A stretch of DNA of 64,000 bases from Desulfocorpusculum sp964414345 (lineage in GTDB: Bacteria > Desulfobacterota > Desulfocorpusculales > Desulfocorpusculum), in the NCBI GenBank assembly GCA_964414345.1, contig CAYPWF010000010.1:9490-73489 (forward strand). Direction: 5' to 3'. Made by a program: the position numbers and the translations under genes. The first letter of the stretch is position 1. Every line of letters starts with the position of its first letter. The notes under the pieces were generated by a model. The model was not told the DNA's origin and made no database searches. It saw nothing but the letters and a program-made list of their open reading frames with translations. This document shows, in pieces, positions 52,175-60,957 of this stretch.

Positions 52175-53116
52175 CTAATCGGATCCCAGGATTTCCCCCT
52201 CGGACATACCCCTTCCGGATATGAAGGCCTGGGCCGTCATGATCGGTCTGGCTTCAGGTTGCAGTTTCAGGACCTCCAAAATGCCTTTTCCCGTGGCTAT
52301 CCAGAGGCTTTCCCCTCTGGCCTTTAGGATTGTGCCCGGCCTTTGGTCTGATTCCAGAGCCAGGGCTCTAGCCTTTAGGATCTTTAGCTGTTTGCCCCTC
52401 CAAGAGGTATAGGCAGCAGGCCATGGGAGCATGGCTCTTACCTTTCTGCATATTCTCTGTGCTGTTTCCTCCCAAATTATCCGCCCGTCCTGCTTGCGAA
52501 GCCTGGGGGCGTATGTGGCTTCTTCATCTCTTTGGGGGGAGCAAACCAGCTCCCCCTTCTCCAGCTTATCCAAGCTCTCCACCATGAGCCCTGCCCCCAG
52601 CAAAGAGAGTCTCTCTGAGAGCTCTTGGGCATCCTCCTCCACTCCTATGGGGGTTTTTACAAAAGACAGCACAGGCCCTGTGTCCAAGCCCTCATCCATC
52701 TGAATCACGCTCAAGCCCGTCACCTCATCCCCCATCAGGATGGCCCAGGCGATGGGAGCGGCCCCTCTGTGACGAGGCAGAAGTGAGGCGTGAAGGTTAA
52801 GGCAACCCAGAGGCGGTATCTCTAAGAAAGCGGGAGGAAGAATCTGTCCATAGGCCACCACCACAGCAACATCGGGCTTTAGAAGCCGGATCTCACGCAA
52901 ACAATCAGGATCTCCGGCCCGCTGTGGTTCCATGACCTTGAGGCCTGCCTTCAAGGCAGTGCTCTTCACCGGGGAAGGTTTCAGAATGCGGCCTCTGCCC
53001 GCCGGCCTGTCCGGCTGGGTGATCACACTCAACACTTTGTGCGAAGATTCCAAGATGGCCTGCAGGGTTGGAACCGCAAAAGCTGGTGTCCCCACGAAGA
53101 GGACCCGAAGGCTCAT
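52175..53116 (-). CDS. fmt: Methionyl-tRNA formyltransferase
   Basis: A 313-residue enzyme that formylates initiator Met-tRNA. HASLLPRHRGAAPIAWAI near 108-125 includes the family signature SLLPRHRGAAP, with the formyl-binding DVAVVVAYGQILP just before and DTGPVLS near 148. A C-terminal OB-like domain follows. It overlaps def by four bases (ATGA). Confidence 0.96.
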   Translation of the reverse strand: MSLRVLFVGTPAFAVPTLQAILESSHKVLSVITQPDRPAGRGRILKPSPVKSTALKAGLKVMEPQRAGDPDCLREIRLLKPDVAVVVAYGQILPPAFLEIPPLGCLNLHASLLPRHRGAAPIAWAILMGDEVTGLSVIQMDEGLDTGPVLSFVKTPIGVEEDAQELSERLSLLGAGLMVESLDKLEKGELVCSPQRDEEATYAPRLRKQDGRIIWEETAQRICRKVRAMLPWPAAYTSWRGKQLKILKARALALESDQRPGTILKARGESLWIATGKGILEVLKLQPEARPIMTAQAFISGRGMSEGEILGSD

Positions 53117-53625
53117 GCCGAAGCCCTTGCGGCCTCTTTGAGCCGCCTGCGCCGGTAAAGCTCTCTTTTGAGGGAACTTACTTTGTCAATGATCAACCTG
53201 CCGTCCAGATGATCCAGCTCGTGTTGTAGGGCTATTGCCAGAAGTCCCTCGGCCTTTATCTGAAATCTCTTCCCCGAGAGATCCTGGCCTGCCATGAGCA
53301 CCTTTTCCATGCGGGAGACTTCCACCAGCATGTCAGGCACGCTCAGGCAACCCTCTTCCCAGATGATCTGGCCCTCCCCTTCTAAAATCTCAGGATTAAT
53401 AAAGACCATGGGTCCGGCATTCTCCTGGTGGGAGGAGACATCCACCACAAAAAGCCGTATGTTTCGACCCACCTGCGGTGCTGCTAGCCCTACTCCAGGA
53501 GCCTGGTACATGGTTTGGAACATGTCTTCCACCAGCCGTTTCAGATCCTGAGGGTTTCCCTTCACCGGCAGACTGGGTCGCTTAAGAATTGGGTCCGGAT
53601 ATGTAAGAATCTTAAGCAGGCTCAT
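53113..53625 (-). CDS. def: Peptide deformylase
   Basis: A 170-residue metalloenzyme that removes the N-formyl group from new proteins. All three motifs are present: GVGLAAPQVG near 45-54, EGCLSVP near 92-98 (metal Cys) and QHELDHLDG near 134-142 (metal His pair and catalytic Glu). It heads def-fmt-rsmB and is divergent from rpe with only about 75 bases between starts. Confidence 0.97.
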   Translation of the reverse strand: MSLLKILTYPDPILKRPSLPVKGNPQDLKRLVEDMFQTMYQAPGVGLAAPQVGRNIRLFVVDVSSHQENAGPMVFINPEILEGEGQIIWEEGCLSVPDMLVEVSRMEKVLMAGQDLSGKRFQIKAEGLLAIALQHELDHLDGRLIIDKVSSLKRELYRRRRLKEAARASA

Positions 53626-53699
53626 TGCGAGGCCCCTTGTCAGCGCAAGCCATTTTCTTTACTATAGAAAACCGGTCAGACCAAGTCAAGGAATCCGCC

Positions 53700-54437
53700 T
53701 TGCAGACAAAAGAAAACTTGATCTCCAGATCCGCCAAAATAGCCCCGTCGCTCTTGTCCGCCGACTTCGGCCGCCTGGCAGAGGAAGTCCTGGCTTTGGA
53801 ACGGGCCGGAGCAGACTGGATCCATCTGGATGTGATGGACGGGCATTTTGTGCCCAACATCACCTTCGGTCCCCGCACCGTGGAGGCAGTGCGCAGTGTC
53901 ACCAGCCTCCCCTTGGAAGCACACCTTATGGTGGAAAACCCGGATCGTCATCTCAAGGCCTTTGTCTCGGCAGGAGCAGACCTGGTCACCGTGCATGTGG
54001 AGGTATGCACCCATCTTCACAGGACCTTGCAACGCATCCGGGATCTTGGGGCCAGCCCGGGGGTGGTTCTAAACCCTTCCACCCCTCTGAGTTCCTTGGA
54101 ATATGTGCTGGAGGAAGTAGCACTGGTGATGATAATGACCGTGAATCCGGGTTTTGGGGGGCAGAACTTTATTCAAGCCATGATTCCCAAGATCCGGACC
54201 CTGCGCAAGATGATGGACGAGAGGGATTCCCGGGCTGAGTTGGAGGTGGACGGGGGGGTTCACTTGGGCAACCTCAAAGAGGTGGCAAGGGCCGGGGCCA
54301 CGGTTTTCGTCTCCGGCACAGGCATCCTGGGTACAGAGGACTACGCGACCACCATCCGACGCATGCGGGAGGAGATAAGACTGGCCAAGGCTGGGGGAGG
54401 TTTGGATGCGGCGGACAAAGGTTCCTCCGCTGGATGA
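53700..54437 (+). CDS. rpe: Ribulose-phosphate 3-epimerase
   Basis: A 245-residue (beta/alpha)8 enzyme of the pentose phosphate pathway. KIAPSLLSADF near 13-23, HLDVMDGHFVPNITFGP near 42-58, MIMTVNPGFGGQ near 142 and EVDGGVHLGN near 181 are the catalytic and phosphate-binding motifs. The start is uncertain: no in-frame ATG precedes the motif. TTG 53700 has AAGGA upstream and is preferred to TTG 53625, which abuts the def start. It overlaps the next gene by 32 bases. Confidence 0.93.
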   Translation: MQTKENLISRSAKIAPSLLSADFGRLAEEVLALERAGADWIHLDVMDGHFVPNITFGPRTVEAVRSVTSLPLEAHLMVENPDRHLKAFVSAGADLVTVHVEVCTHLHRTLQRIRDLGASPGVVLNPSTPLSSLEYVLEEVALVMIMTVNPGFGGQNFIQAMIPKIRTLRKMMDERDSRAELEVDGGVHLGNLKEVARAGATVFVSGTGILGTEDYATTIRRMREEIRLAKAGGGLDAADKGSSAG

Positions 54438-56202
54438 GGACAAGATACTGGATGCGCCCATAGGCCTGGACGCAGAGGTCCTTGGGGGAAAAGACTTGGG
54501 GCCTCTTTCCCCCAGACAGCACTCCAGCAAAAAGAAAAAAGGGCGGGCTAAGGGTGCCTGGATCCTGGTGGGTTTCTTGCTGGGGGTGGGAGTGGCAGGA
54601 TTTCTTTTTTGGGAGCTCACCCCCAGAACCAAAACTGTTTCCAGAGGTGCTCATTCTAGCTCGCTTTTTTCTTATCCGGTCCAGGGAATCAGGGTTCAGA
54701 GAACAGGGTCGGACAAAGGGGACGCGCAAGGCCAAGACTCCTCGGTGCTTTTGAGGGAGCAGACCCTGCGGGTGCGCTATGGGAAGGAAACCGTGAGGTT
54801 TGTCTCCGTAGAGCGAGACCCTTCGATTTGGGCCCGCATGCTGACGGTGTTCTTGAGCCCGCCCAGATTGTATTTTGAGGGCAGTGTTGTGGAGCCAGGC
54901 CAGGACCTCATGGCTGCTACGGCTCCTGAGAGGAGCCTCACTTATGAGCTTTCATTGAAGAGCCAGCCCGGCGCGGCACCCCTTGCCCGATTTTTCCTGG
55001 AGCTGGAGATGAGCGCTGAGACCTGGGCCGCCAGGGCAAAGCAGCTCAAGGAGCCCCAGGCCCAGAGGGCATGTCTGGAGCAGGCCCTGAAGGCGGAGCC
55101 GGGCAACGTGCATGTTCTGTTGGCTTTGGGGAACCTACTTTGGGAACAAAACGAGCCCTTGGCGGCAGCCGAGAGGTTCGAGGAGCTGCTAAAGCGCTCC
55201 CCAAAGCGCAAAGAAGCTGCAGCAGCCCTTGCCTCCATCTACCAGAAATCCAAGCCCAAGAGGGCCCTGGAGATGTACAGGCTGCTTAGCGAGATAGACC
55301 CGGATCGTAGAGTTGAGCATCTCAGGCAGATGGCCGAACTCCAAGAGCGTCTCGGGATCTCCCCGGTTGAGACCTACAGGAAGATCCTGTCCCTCAAGAA
55401 AAACGATCCGGACGCCCAAAGGGGCCTTGACACACTTTATGCCAAGCAGGTGGAGAAGGCCCAGCAGGCTGAAAAAAAGGGGGAACTCTCCCAGGCCGTC
55501 CAGCAGATGAAGCAGGCTTTGGAGCTTCATCCCACCAAGAAAGGGAAGGCCTATCTGGCTACTCTTCACAACAACCTGGCATACTCCTTAGCCAAGCAGG
55601 GCAAGTACAAGGAGGCCATACCTCACTATGAGGCATCTCTGAAGCTGGAAGAAAGCGCCGTCACACACTTGAACTTGGCTGATGCCTACGCCAAGACCAA
55701 ACAAATCGACAACGCTCTCAAGAGCTTGGAGAAGGCCTGGGGCATGAAACCCAAAGAGCAAGAGGTGGTCAAGAATCTCCTTTTTCTTTGGGCCGAACTA
55801 CTCACCCAGAAAAAGGATCTTCACGGAGCCATAGCCAAGCTCAAGGAACTGCACGCCAGGTTTCCAAAGGATCCGGAGGCGGCCAAGATGCTGGCGGCAG
55901 CCTACTGGAATCAGAAGGATTTGGCCAAGGCCCTGGAAGTGCTCAAAAAGGTGCCTCAGCTTATGAGTTCGCACCCACCCAAGGCAAGGGCCGAGATCCA
56001 CGGTATGTTGGGGGACCTGTACAGGGCCTTGGGAGATCAGGAAAAAAACGTTAAAGGCCGCATATCCCGTTATGACGAGGCGCTAAAAGAGTACAAGGCG
56101 GCTTTGGTCTTGAACAAAGGCGACACTCAGATTCAAAAAAAGAAGGAAGAGCTGGAAAAGGAACGAATGGCCCTGGTGAAACGCTCCCTTAGAGCCTCCT
56201 AA
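54406..56202 (+). CDS. Membrane-anchored TPR-repeat protein
   Basis: A 598-residue protein with a cytoplasmic N-terminus, one membrane helix (about residues 46-66, ILVGFLLGVGVAGFLFW), a non-repeat region, then about nine tetratricopeptide repeats from residue 200 to the end. Examples are ALKAEPGNVHVLLALGNLLW and YSLAKQGKYKEAIPHYEASL. Such proteins scaffold protein complexes, but no partner is evident. ATG 54406 has GGGGGAGG upstream and lies inside the end of rpe. The stop codon TAA coincides with the first bases of repeat fragment R8. Confidence 0.85.
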   Translation: MRRTKVPPLDEDKILDAPIGLDAEVLGGKDLGPLSPRQHSSKKKKGRAKGAWILVGFLLGVGVAGFLFWELTPRTKTVSRGAHSSSLFSYPVQGIRVQRTGSDKGDAQGQDSSVLLREQTLRVRYGKETVRFVSVERDPSIWARMLTVFLSPPRLYFEGSVVEPGQDLMAATAPERSLTYELSLKSQPGAAPLARFFLELEMSAETWAARAKQLKEPQAQRACLEQALKAEPGNVHVLLALGNLLWEQNEPLAAAERFEELLKRSPKRKEAAAALASIYQKSKPKRALEMYRLLSEIDPDRRVEHLRQMAELQERLGISPVETYRKILSLKKNDPDAQRGLDTLYAKQVEKAQQAEKKGELSQAVQQMKQALELHPTKKGKAYLATLHNNLAYSLAKQGKYKEAIPHYEASLKLEESAVTHLNLADAYAKTKQIDNALKSLEKAWGMKPKEQEVVKNLLFLWAELLTQKKDLHGAIAKLKELHARFPKDPEAAKMLAAAYWNQKDLAKALEVLKKVPQLMSSHPPKARAEIHGMLGDLYRALGDQEKNVKGRISRYDEALKEYKAALVLNKGDTQIQKKKEELEKERMALVKRSLRAS

Positions 56203-56238
56203 GCCGCATTGTCCACTGATCTTGAATAATGCGGGCTG
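56200..56238 (+). repeat. Interspersed repeat fragment R8 (palindromic right end only)
   Basis: Only the 39-bp palindromic end is present: TAAGCCGCATTGTCCACTG then TTGAATAATGCGGGCTGA. It fills the space between the TPR gene stop and the tRNA-Pro 3' end, two converging units. Its first TAA is the TPR gene's stop codon. Confidence 0.8.
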
Positions 56239-56240
56239 AT

Positions 56241-56314
56241 CGGGGAGAGGCGATTTGAACGCCCGACCTCTTGCTCCCGAAGCAAGCGCTCTGACCAGTC
56301 TGAGCTACTCCCCG
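56241..56314 (-). tRNA. tRNA-Pro (anticodon CGG)
   Basis: The minus strand folds as a cloverleaf: acceptor CGGGGAG/CTCCCCG, D arm GCTC...GAGC, anticodon stem CTTGC/GCAAG with loop TTCGGGA (anticodon CGG), and T arm GGGCG-TTCAAAT-CGCCT. The 3' CCA is not encoded, unlike the tRNA-Asn in this window. The base directly after the acceptor is part of repeat fragment R8. Confidence 0.95.
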
Positions 56315-56401
56315 AAAAGTCTGCCTGAAGACTTCTGATTCGGACTAGGCGCCAATATATGTGGCACTGGGGGCTCTATTCCCACAACCCCCTAGAAAAA
56401 G

Positions 56402-56842
56402 CTAATGCACGGTCTCTCCGGGCTCGGTCTTGGTAAGGATCTCTTCCAGCTCGTCTACGAACTTATCGGCCAGCTTGTTGACCACGAATATGGGCACTCC
56501 CAGCCGCATTGCCAAGGCTATGGCATCGCTGGGCCGACTGTCCACCGCCAGCTCTTTCCCGTCCTGTTTTATGTAAATAAAGGCGTAGAATATGTTCTCC
56601 TTGAGGTCTGTGACCACTATCCTCAAGACCTCTCCATCCAGTCCTTTAATCAGACTGGCCATGAGATCGTGGGTAAGAGGCCTGGCCGCAGGGATTCCTC
56701 GAAGGACCATGGCTATTGCGTTTCCCTCGAAAGCCCCCACAAAAATGGGAAGCACCTTTCCTGTGGACTCCTCCTTGAGGTTCACCCTGTACATGGAGCC
56801 TTGAGCCTCATAGGAGACGCTATCTACGATTACAGGGATCAT
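56402..56842 (-). CDS. Bifunctional nuclease family protein (DUF151)
   Basis: A 146-residue cytoplasmic protein of the bifunctional nuclease (BFN/DUF151) family. Typical are VLPIFVGAFEGNAIAMVLRG near 29-48, RPLTHDLMASLI near 53 and DSRPSDAIALAMRLGVPIFV near 102-121. Plant and bacterial relatives show nuclease activity, but the physiological role is unclear. ATG 56842 begins at the natural domain edge; an extension to TTG 56914 is possible. It is divergent from plsY. Confidence 0.88.
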   Translation of the reverse strand: MIPVIVDSVSYEAQGSMYRVNLKEESTGKVLPIFVGAFEGNAIAMVLRGIPAARPLTHDLMASLIKGLDGEVLRIVVTDLKENIFYAFIYIKQDGKELAVDSRPSDAIALAMRLGVPIFVVNKLADKFVDELEEILTKTEPGETVH

Positions 56843-56925
56843 TGCCCCTTTGCTCTCCGCACTCAAGAAGCCTTCCTTTCCCCCGATTTGAACCGGCTCC
56901 CGGATTTTCTCCAACCCAAGAAAAA

Positions 56926-57582
56926 ATGTATCATAGGGCTCGCAGAGGCGTCAATCAGACCCTTAGGGACGGGAAGCTCTTGTTCCTTACAGCATCATTA
57001 ATTCTGGGAGCCTATCTAATGGGTTCTGTGCCTTTTGGGCTTTTGTTCTCCAAGGCCCTGGGGGGCCAGGATCCAAGGTGCGTGGGCAGCAGGAACATAG
57101 GGGCCACCAACGTGCTTCGAGCCTCAGGGGCGGGAGCTGCGGTTCTCACCCTTTTGGGGGATGCACTAAAAGGATATATTCCAGCTTGGGGTGCAGGAGC
57201 CCTCGGACTGGGGCCTTGGGAGTGCTCCTGGGTCAGCCTGGCAGCTTTTACGGGGCATTTGTTTCCTCTTTATCTGGGGTTCAGGGGGGGAAAGGGTGTG
57301 GCCACAGCGGCCGGCATCATGGCCGCCTGGGCTCCTTTGCTCCTTGCGGGTTGCCTAGGGTTGTTCCTTGTGGGGCTTGTCCTGAGCAGATTTGTTTCCG
57401 TAGGTTCATTGCTGGCGGCCATGGGGGCCCCTCTAGGGGCGGCTCTTCTGGGAAGCCATGGCCCTTTGCTTTTTTTGTGCTTGGCTCTGGCCTCGGGCAT
57501 CTTGTGGCGTCACAAGGAGAACATAAGGAGGCTTTTTAAGGGCCAAGAAAAGCGCTTGGCCCTAAAGGGCAATAGAAACTAA
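56926..57582 (+). CDS. plsY: Acyl-phosphate glycerol-3-phosphate acyltransferase PlsY
   Basis: A 218-residue inner-membrane enzyme that makes lysophosphatidic acid from acyl-phosphate. Motifs: YLMGSVPFGLLFSKALGG near 26-43, SRNIGATNVLRASG near 51-64, and GHLFPLYLGFRGGKGVATA near 112-130. There are about five hydrophobic helices. The start is uncertain; ATG 56926 is the first after the divergent gene, and TTG 56982 (with GGAAG) is an alternative. Repeat fragment R9 follows. Confidence 0.92.
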   Translation: MYHRARRGVNQTLRDGKLLFLTASLILGAYLMGSVPFGLLFSKALGGQDPRCVGSRNIGATNVLRASGAGAAVLTLLGDALKGYIPAWGAGALGLGPWECSWVSLAAFTGHLFPLYLGFRGGKGVATAAGIMAAWAPLLLAGCLGLFLVGLVLSRFVSVGSLLAAMGAPLGAALLGSHGPLLFLCLALASGILWRHKENIRRLFKGQEKRLALKGNRN

Positions 57583-57740
57583 TAAACCCACCCGGATCGC
57601 TGCTCAAAATCAATACTCAAAAGCACCCCGCCTTTGGGTTTCGGATTCAATCCTGCTTTGGGTCGGAACATGTGCAAGTGTACCGGGGGCTTGGGGGATT
57701 GGCCCCCAAAGTTGCGGGCTCCAGAGAATAATCCGGGTTA
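57583..57740 (-). repeat. Interspersed palindromic repeat, copy R9 (reverse, palindromic end lost)
   Basis: It lies between the convergent plsY and NYN genes. It includes ACTCAAAAGCACCCCGCC, GGTCGGAACATGTGCAAGTG, the hairpin GGGGGCTTGGGGGATTGG and CCCCCAAAG, and the terminus GAGAATAATCCGGGTTA. The palindromic end seen in full copies is missing. Confidence 0.85.
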
Positions 57741-57809
57741 GAGATATGGAGACCCAGACATTGGCTGGAATGGGTAAAGGAGAATCTGGGGGTTTTTGAG
57801 GTATGGGGG

Positions 57810-58346
57810 CTAGAGTTTACGGAGTTTTCTGGCTTGCCTGCGCTCTTTTCGGGAAAGCCTACGGGCTGGGCCCTTTTTCTTGGAACCCCATCCACCCAGG
57901 GATTCCTCCTCCCAGGAATCTTCTTTTGGCAGCTCAAGACCAGCCTCCCTGTATCCCAAAGCTCTTTCCAGGCGACCCCAAAGCTCCTGGGAGCTTATCA
58001 CAGCAGCTCCCATCCTGCGGCAGTTTTCTGCCAGGGCACGATCCGAAGTGGCCACCACCACCCCTTGGGGATTCCCCCGGACCATGCCTGCTATAGCCTC
58101 ATCCGCCCTCCCCCTGCCTCCGGCAAAGGCCACCCTTATGCCAGCCCGAGACTCCCAGGTTGTCTTTGCTTCCTTCCCGTCAAATACCACCGTGATTCTC
58201 AAGGGTTTTCGGATGCGAAAAGTATGTAGACGTTTCAGGAGAGCTTCTCTGGAAAACTCCAGGTCCACCCCCGGGTTCAAGCCTCCCCCTCGGGCCGCCC
58301 CCATGAGATTATAACCGTCTATGATCAAGTGAAGGGCCAAGGCCAC
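57810..58346 (-). CDS. NYN-domain protein (YacP-like putative endoribonuclease)
   Basis: A 178-residue protein of the PIN-like NYN/YacP (DUF901) family. LIIDGYNLMG at 8-17 supplies the first acidic residue, ITVVFDGKEAKT near 51-62 and VVVATSDRALAENC near 95-108 the others. The C-terminus is very basic (residues 152-178), consistent with RNA binding. In Bacillus the homologue Rae1 cleaves ribosome-bound mRNA, but equivalence is not shown. The start is GTG 58346, without a clear ribosome site. Confidence 0.85.
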   Translation of the reverse strand: MALALHLIIDGYNLMGAARGGGLNPGVDLEFSREALLKRLHTFRIRKPLRITVVFDGKEAKTTWESRAGIRVAFAGGRGRADEAIAGMVRGNPQGVVVATSDRALAENCRRMGAAVISSQELWGRLERALGYREAGLELPKEDSWEEESLGGWGSKKKGPARRLSRKERRQARKLRKL

Positions 58347-58452
58347 CTCTTGCGTTGACCGGCTAGTTCGGCCATCGTAGCATGGAATGGGCCGCAGCCC
58401 AATGAGGGCCTCTTTTATTCAGATCCAGACCCTGAAGGAGGGTCTCACCCAA

Positions 58453-59349
58453 ATGCTGACCAAAAGGATAATACCATGCTTGGATGTGCGGCTGGATGAG
58501 AAGGGCCGCCCTGTGGTCACAAAAGGCCACCAATACGACGTCAGGGGACTAGATGGAAGGATCCGCAACCTGGGCGACCCGGTGGCCATGGCAAAACTTT
58601 ATGACCAGGAAGGGGCGGATGAGCTGGTTTTCTTGGACATCACCAGAACAGCCCACGGCAGAAGCCCTCTTATCTCCATCATAGAGAAGGTATCTGATCA
58701 AGTTTTCATGCCGCTAACCATAGGAGGAGGCATTAGAACTCTGGATGATGCACGCAGGTATTTTGACGCCGGGGCGGACAAGGTCTCCCTTGGAAGCATG
58801 GCGGTGGAGATAGTCCTTAGGGCTCTCGGGGCAGAGGCTGCCTTGGGTCCCAACCCCATAGAGGAAATAGCTAGGCTTTACGGCTCTCAGGCCTGCGTAA
58901 TCTCCATTGACCCTGTGCGAAGGTACGTAAGTTCTTCCCAGGAAACCCGCCATCCTACAGTGGCCACAACCCTGCCGGGGCCCAATGGAGAGGGGTATTG
59001 CTGGTTTCAATGTTCCGTGAAAGGGGGGAGGGAATTTCTGGATGTGGACGCGGTGAGCCTGGCTCGGCTGGTTGAGCAGATGGGGGCCGGGGAGATCCTT
59101 CTGAACTCCATAGATCGGGATGGGACGCGCTTAGGTTTTGACATAGAGCTTGTGCGAGCGGTGGCCCAAGCCGTCTCCATCCCGGTGATTGCCTCCAGCG
59201 GGGCAGGCAGGCCCGAGCATTTCCTGGAAGTACTGACCCAGGGGGGTGCAGACGCGGCCCTGGCTGCCAGCCTATTTCATTACGGAGAGTTGAGCATAAA
59301 GGAAGTGAAAGCATATCTGGACTCAAGAGGAATCCCGGTCAGAATTTGA
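58453..59349 (+). CDS. hisF: Imidazole glycerol phosphate synthase cyclase subunit HisF (enlarged variant)
   Basis: HisF closes the imidazole ring in histidine synthesis using ammonia from HisH. This 298-residue form keeps catalytic Asp11 (IPCLDV) and the second catalytic Asp in ISIDPVRR near residue 158. It also keeps LVFLDITRTAHGR, TIGGGIRTLDDARRYFDAGA, ILLNSIDRDGTRLGFD and DAALAASLFH. It is about 45 residues longer than the usual 253. Extra sequence lies after the first strand (around 16-33) and after the second catalytic Asp (around 163-190). ATG 58453 starts at the family's usual N-terminus; the ORF extends upstream to 58387. No other his biosynthesis gene is near. Confidence 0.9.
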   Translation: MLTKRIIPCLDVRLDEKGRPVVTKGHQYDVRGLDGRIRNLGDPVAMAKLYDQEGADELVFLDITRTAHGRSPLISIIEKVSDQVFMPLTIGGGIRTLDDARRYFDAGADKVSLGSMAVEIVLRALGAEAALGPNPIEEIARLYGSQACVISIDPVRRYVSSSQETRHPTVATTLPGPNGEGYCWFQCSVKGGREFLDVDAVSLARLVEQMGAGEILLNSIDRDGTRLGFDIELVRAVAQAVSIPVIASSGAGRPEHFLEVLTQGGADAALAASLFHYGELSIKEVKAYLDSRGIPVRI

Positions 59350-59389
59350 AACAAGAATCTCCCAGGGGGCAAGGACGGTCACTCATGAT

Positions 59390-59585
59390 TAGCCCGCATT
59401 CTTTACGCTTAGTGGATAATGCGGGCTATCTTAATAAAATATTTGAATAAACTGCTCCATACTCAAAAGCAGCCTGATTTTGGGTTTTAGATTGGGTGCT
59501 GCTTTGAGTAGGAGTATATGGAGATTTTCCGGGTGCTTGGGGCCTAGCTTCCAAAGTTACGGGCTTTGGAGAATAATCCGGGCTA
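59390..59585 (-). repeat. Interspersed palindromic repeat, copy R10 (full length, reverse)
   Basis: A 196-bp copy between the convergent hisF and radical SAM genes. It begins TAGCCCGCATTCTTTACG with the facing arm GTGGATAATGCGGGCTA, has the core ACTCAAAAGCAGCCTG and CTGCTTTGAGTAGGAGTATA, and ends with CCAAAGTTACGGGCTTTGG and GAGAATAATCCGGGCTA. Both termini are complete, confirming the terminal inverted repeat. Confidence 0.93.
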
Positions 59586-59619
59586 AGGCGGCTGGTCACG
59601 AGGGTGATGGGGTTGAGGG

Positions 59620-60957
59620 CTAGGAGGTTTTCTTTTGAAGCTCTCGGTGTAGCTTGGCCTTGAGGTGCAGGAACCCATCGTAAGAAAAACCTTCCCACCT
59701 GCAGGGAAGCAAAGTGTTGTTATGAAACAGGGGTTCTTGAGAGATGGGGAAGGGGCTTTTTCTGACTGCCTCTTCCCAAAGTTGAGTGCCTGGAATAGGG
59801 GAGTACTCGGCAAGGTGCGGCCGCAAGCCCCGCTCGAGCAAATAACTTAGGCTTTTTTCCACTTCTTGGAGGCTCTGGCCTGGAAGCCCGGCCAGAACAT
59901 AGACGCCTATCTCCCGGGGGGAATAGCCTGCCCGGACAAGAAAACTCACCGCGGCCTCAAAATCCTCCATGCTCAGCTTACCTCCTGTGCACTGGTGAAA
60001 GGAATCCTTGATGCTTTCCAAGCCCAGGCGCAGGGTTGTAAATCCGTGTTCTTTGAAGGCTAGGGCTAGGTCCAAATCCAGATACCTGGCATGAAGCCCG
60101 TTGGGGCAATGAAATCTAAGCTTCCGATTCAATTCCCTTTGTACGCTTTCAAGGGCCGGGAGCAGACATGAGTCAGCCCTCCACAAGAGGGCGTCGTCGT
60201 AAAAGACAACATCCTGGATCCCCAAGGCGCGCACACCGCTTATGATTTCTTGAGCCACCCTTTGAGAAGGCCTTGGGCCTTTTGAATAGGAAAGAAGATG
60301 AGAAGCGCAATAGGCGCATCTAAAAGGACATCCCTCTGAGCTTCTCACACATATGGAACGGGCTCCGGCTGCCAGGTCCCAGGCAGGCAGATCAGACAAG
60401 GAATCCTCCGGATCATCCACACAGAAGAGTCCGGCCAAAGTTTTTTTGATTTCTGTCCAGTCACTGCCTGGAATCACCAGGTCAGCTCCGCTGAACTGCC
60501 TGGCATGTTCTGGAAGAAGGGTGGCATAGATGCCTCCCAACACCACAGGTACATCTGGGAAAATCCTGTGACAATAGGAGATGGTCTCCTGCACTCCCGA
60601 ATACCAGTAAGTCATTGTGGAGCTGACCAGGATGAAGTCGGGTCTGGGTTGCCTTTTGAGGGAGGACTCCAGAAAGGCGGGTGGTATTCCGTATCTCTTG
60701 TAACGGCGCGGGAACCATTGGAGTATCTCGGGCTTTGGTATCTCTTCCCGGTAAAAGGCTCCATGGTCTCCTGGGAAACGTTTCAGTTTTTCCGTTGGAA
60801 GACCTGGATGGTGCGGGTTCAGGCAGTCCAACAGGGCCACCTCCACCCCAAGGGAGCGCAAATAGCCCCCTATTCTGAGAAGCCCCACCGGACGCACCCA
60901 TAGGTCGTAAGCCGCAAAATCGTGAATCCATGGCTGTATGAGAAGAGCTCTGGGCAA
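59620..60957 (-). CDS. B12-binding-domain radical SAM protein
   Basis: A 445-residue enzyme. Residues 1 to about 180 are a cobalamin-binding Rossmann-type domain (ALLIQPWIHDFAAYDLWVRP near 4-23, LGGIYATLLPEHARQ near 140-154). The radical SAM core follows with Cys210, 214 and 217 (CPFRCAYC), and a helical C-terminal region. Such enzymes often perform methylations or rearrangements on unactivated carbons in cofactor, lipid or natural-product pathways. TTG 60957 with AGGAG upstream matches the family's natural N-terminus and is preferred to an ORF start at 61053. No pathway partner is evident. Confidence 0.88.
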   Translation of the reverse strand: MPRALLIQPWIHDFAAYDLWVRPVGLLRIGGYLRSLGVEVALLDCLNPHHPGLPTEKLKRFPGDHGAFYREEIPKPEILQWFPRRYKRYGIPPAFLESSLKRQPRPDFILVSSTMTYWYSGVQETISYCHRIFPDVPVVLGGIYATLLPEHARQFSGADLVIPGSDWTEIKKTLAGLFCVDDPEDSLSDLPAWDLAAGARSICVRSSEGCPFRCAYCASHLLSYSKGPRPSQRVAQEIISGVRALGIQDVVFYDDALLWRADSCLLPALESVQRELNRKLRFHCPNGLHARYLDLDLALAFKEHGFTTLRLGLESIKDSFHQCTGGKLSMEDFEAAVSFLVRAGYSPREIGVYVLAGLPGQSLQEVEKSLSYLLERGLRPHLAEYSPIPGTQLWEEAVRKSPFPISQEPLFHNNTLLPCRWEGFSYDGFLHLKAKLHRELQKKTS

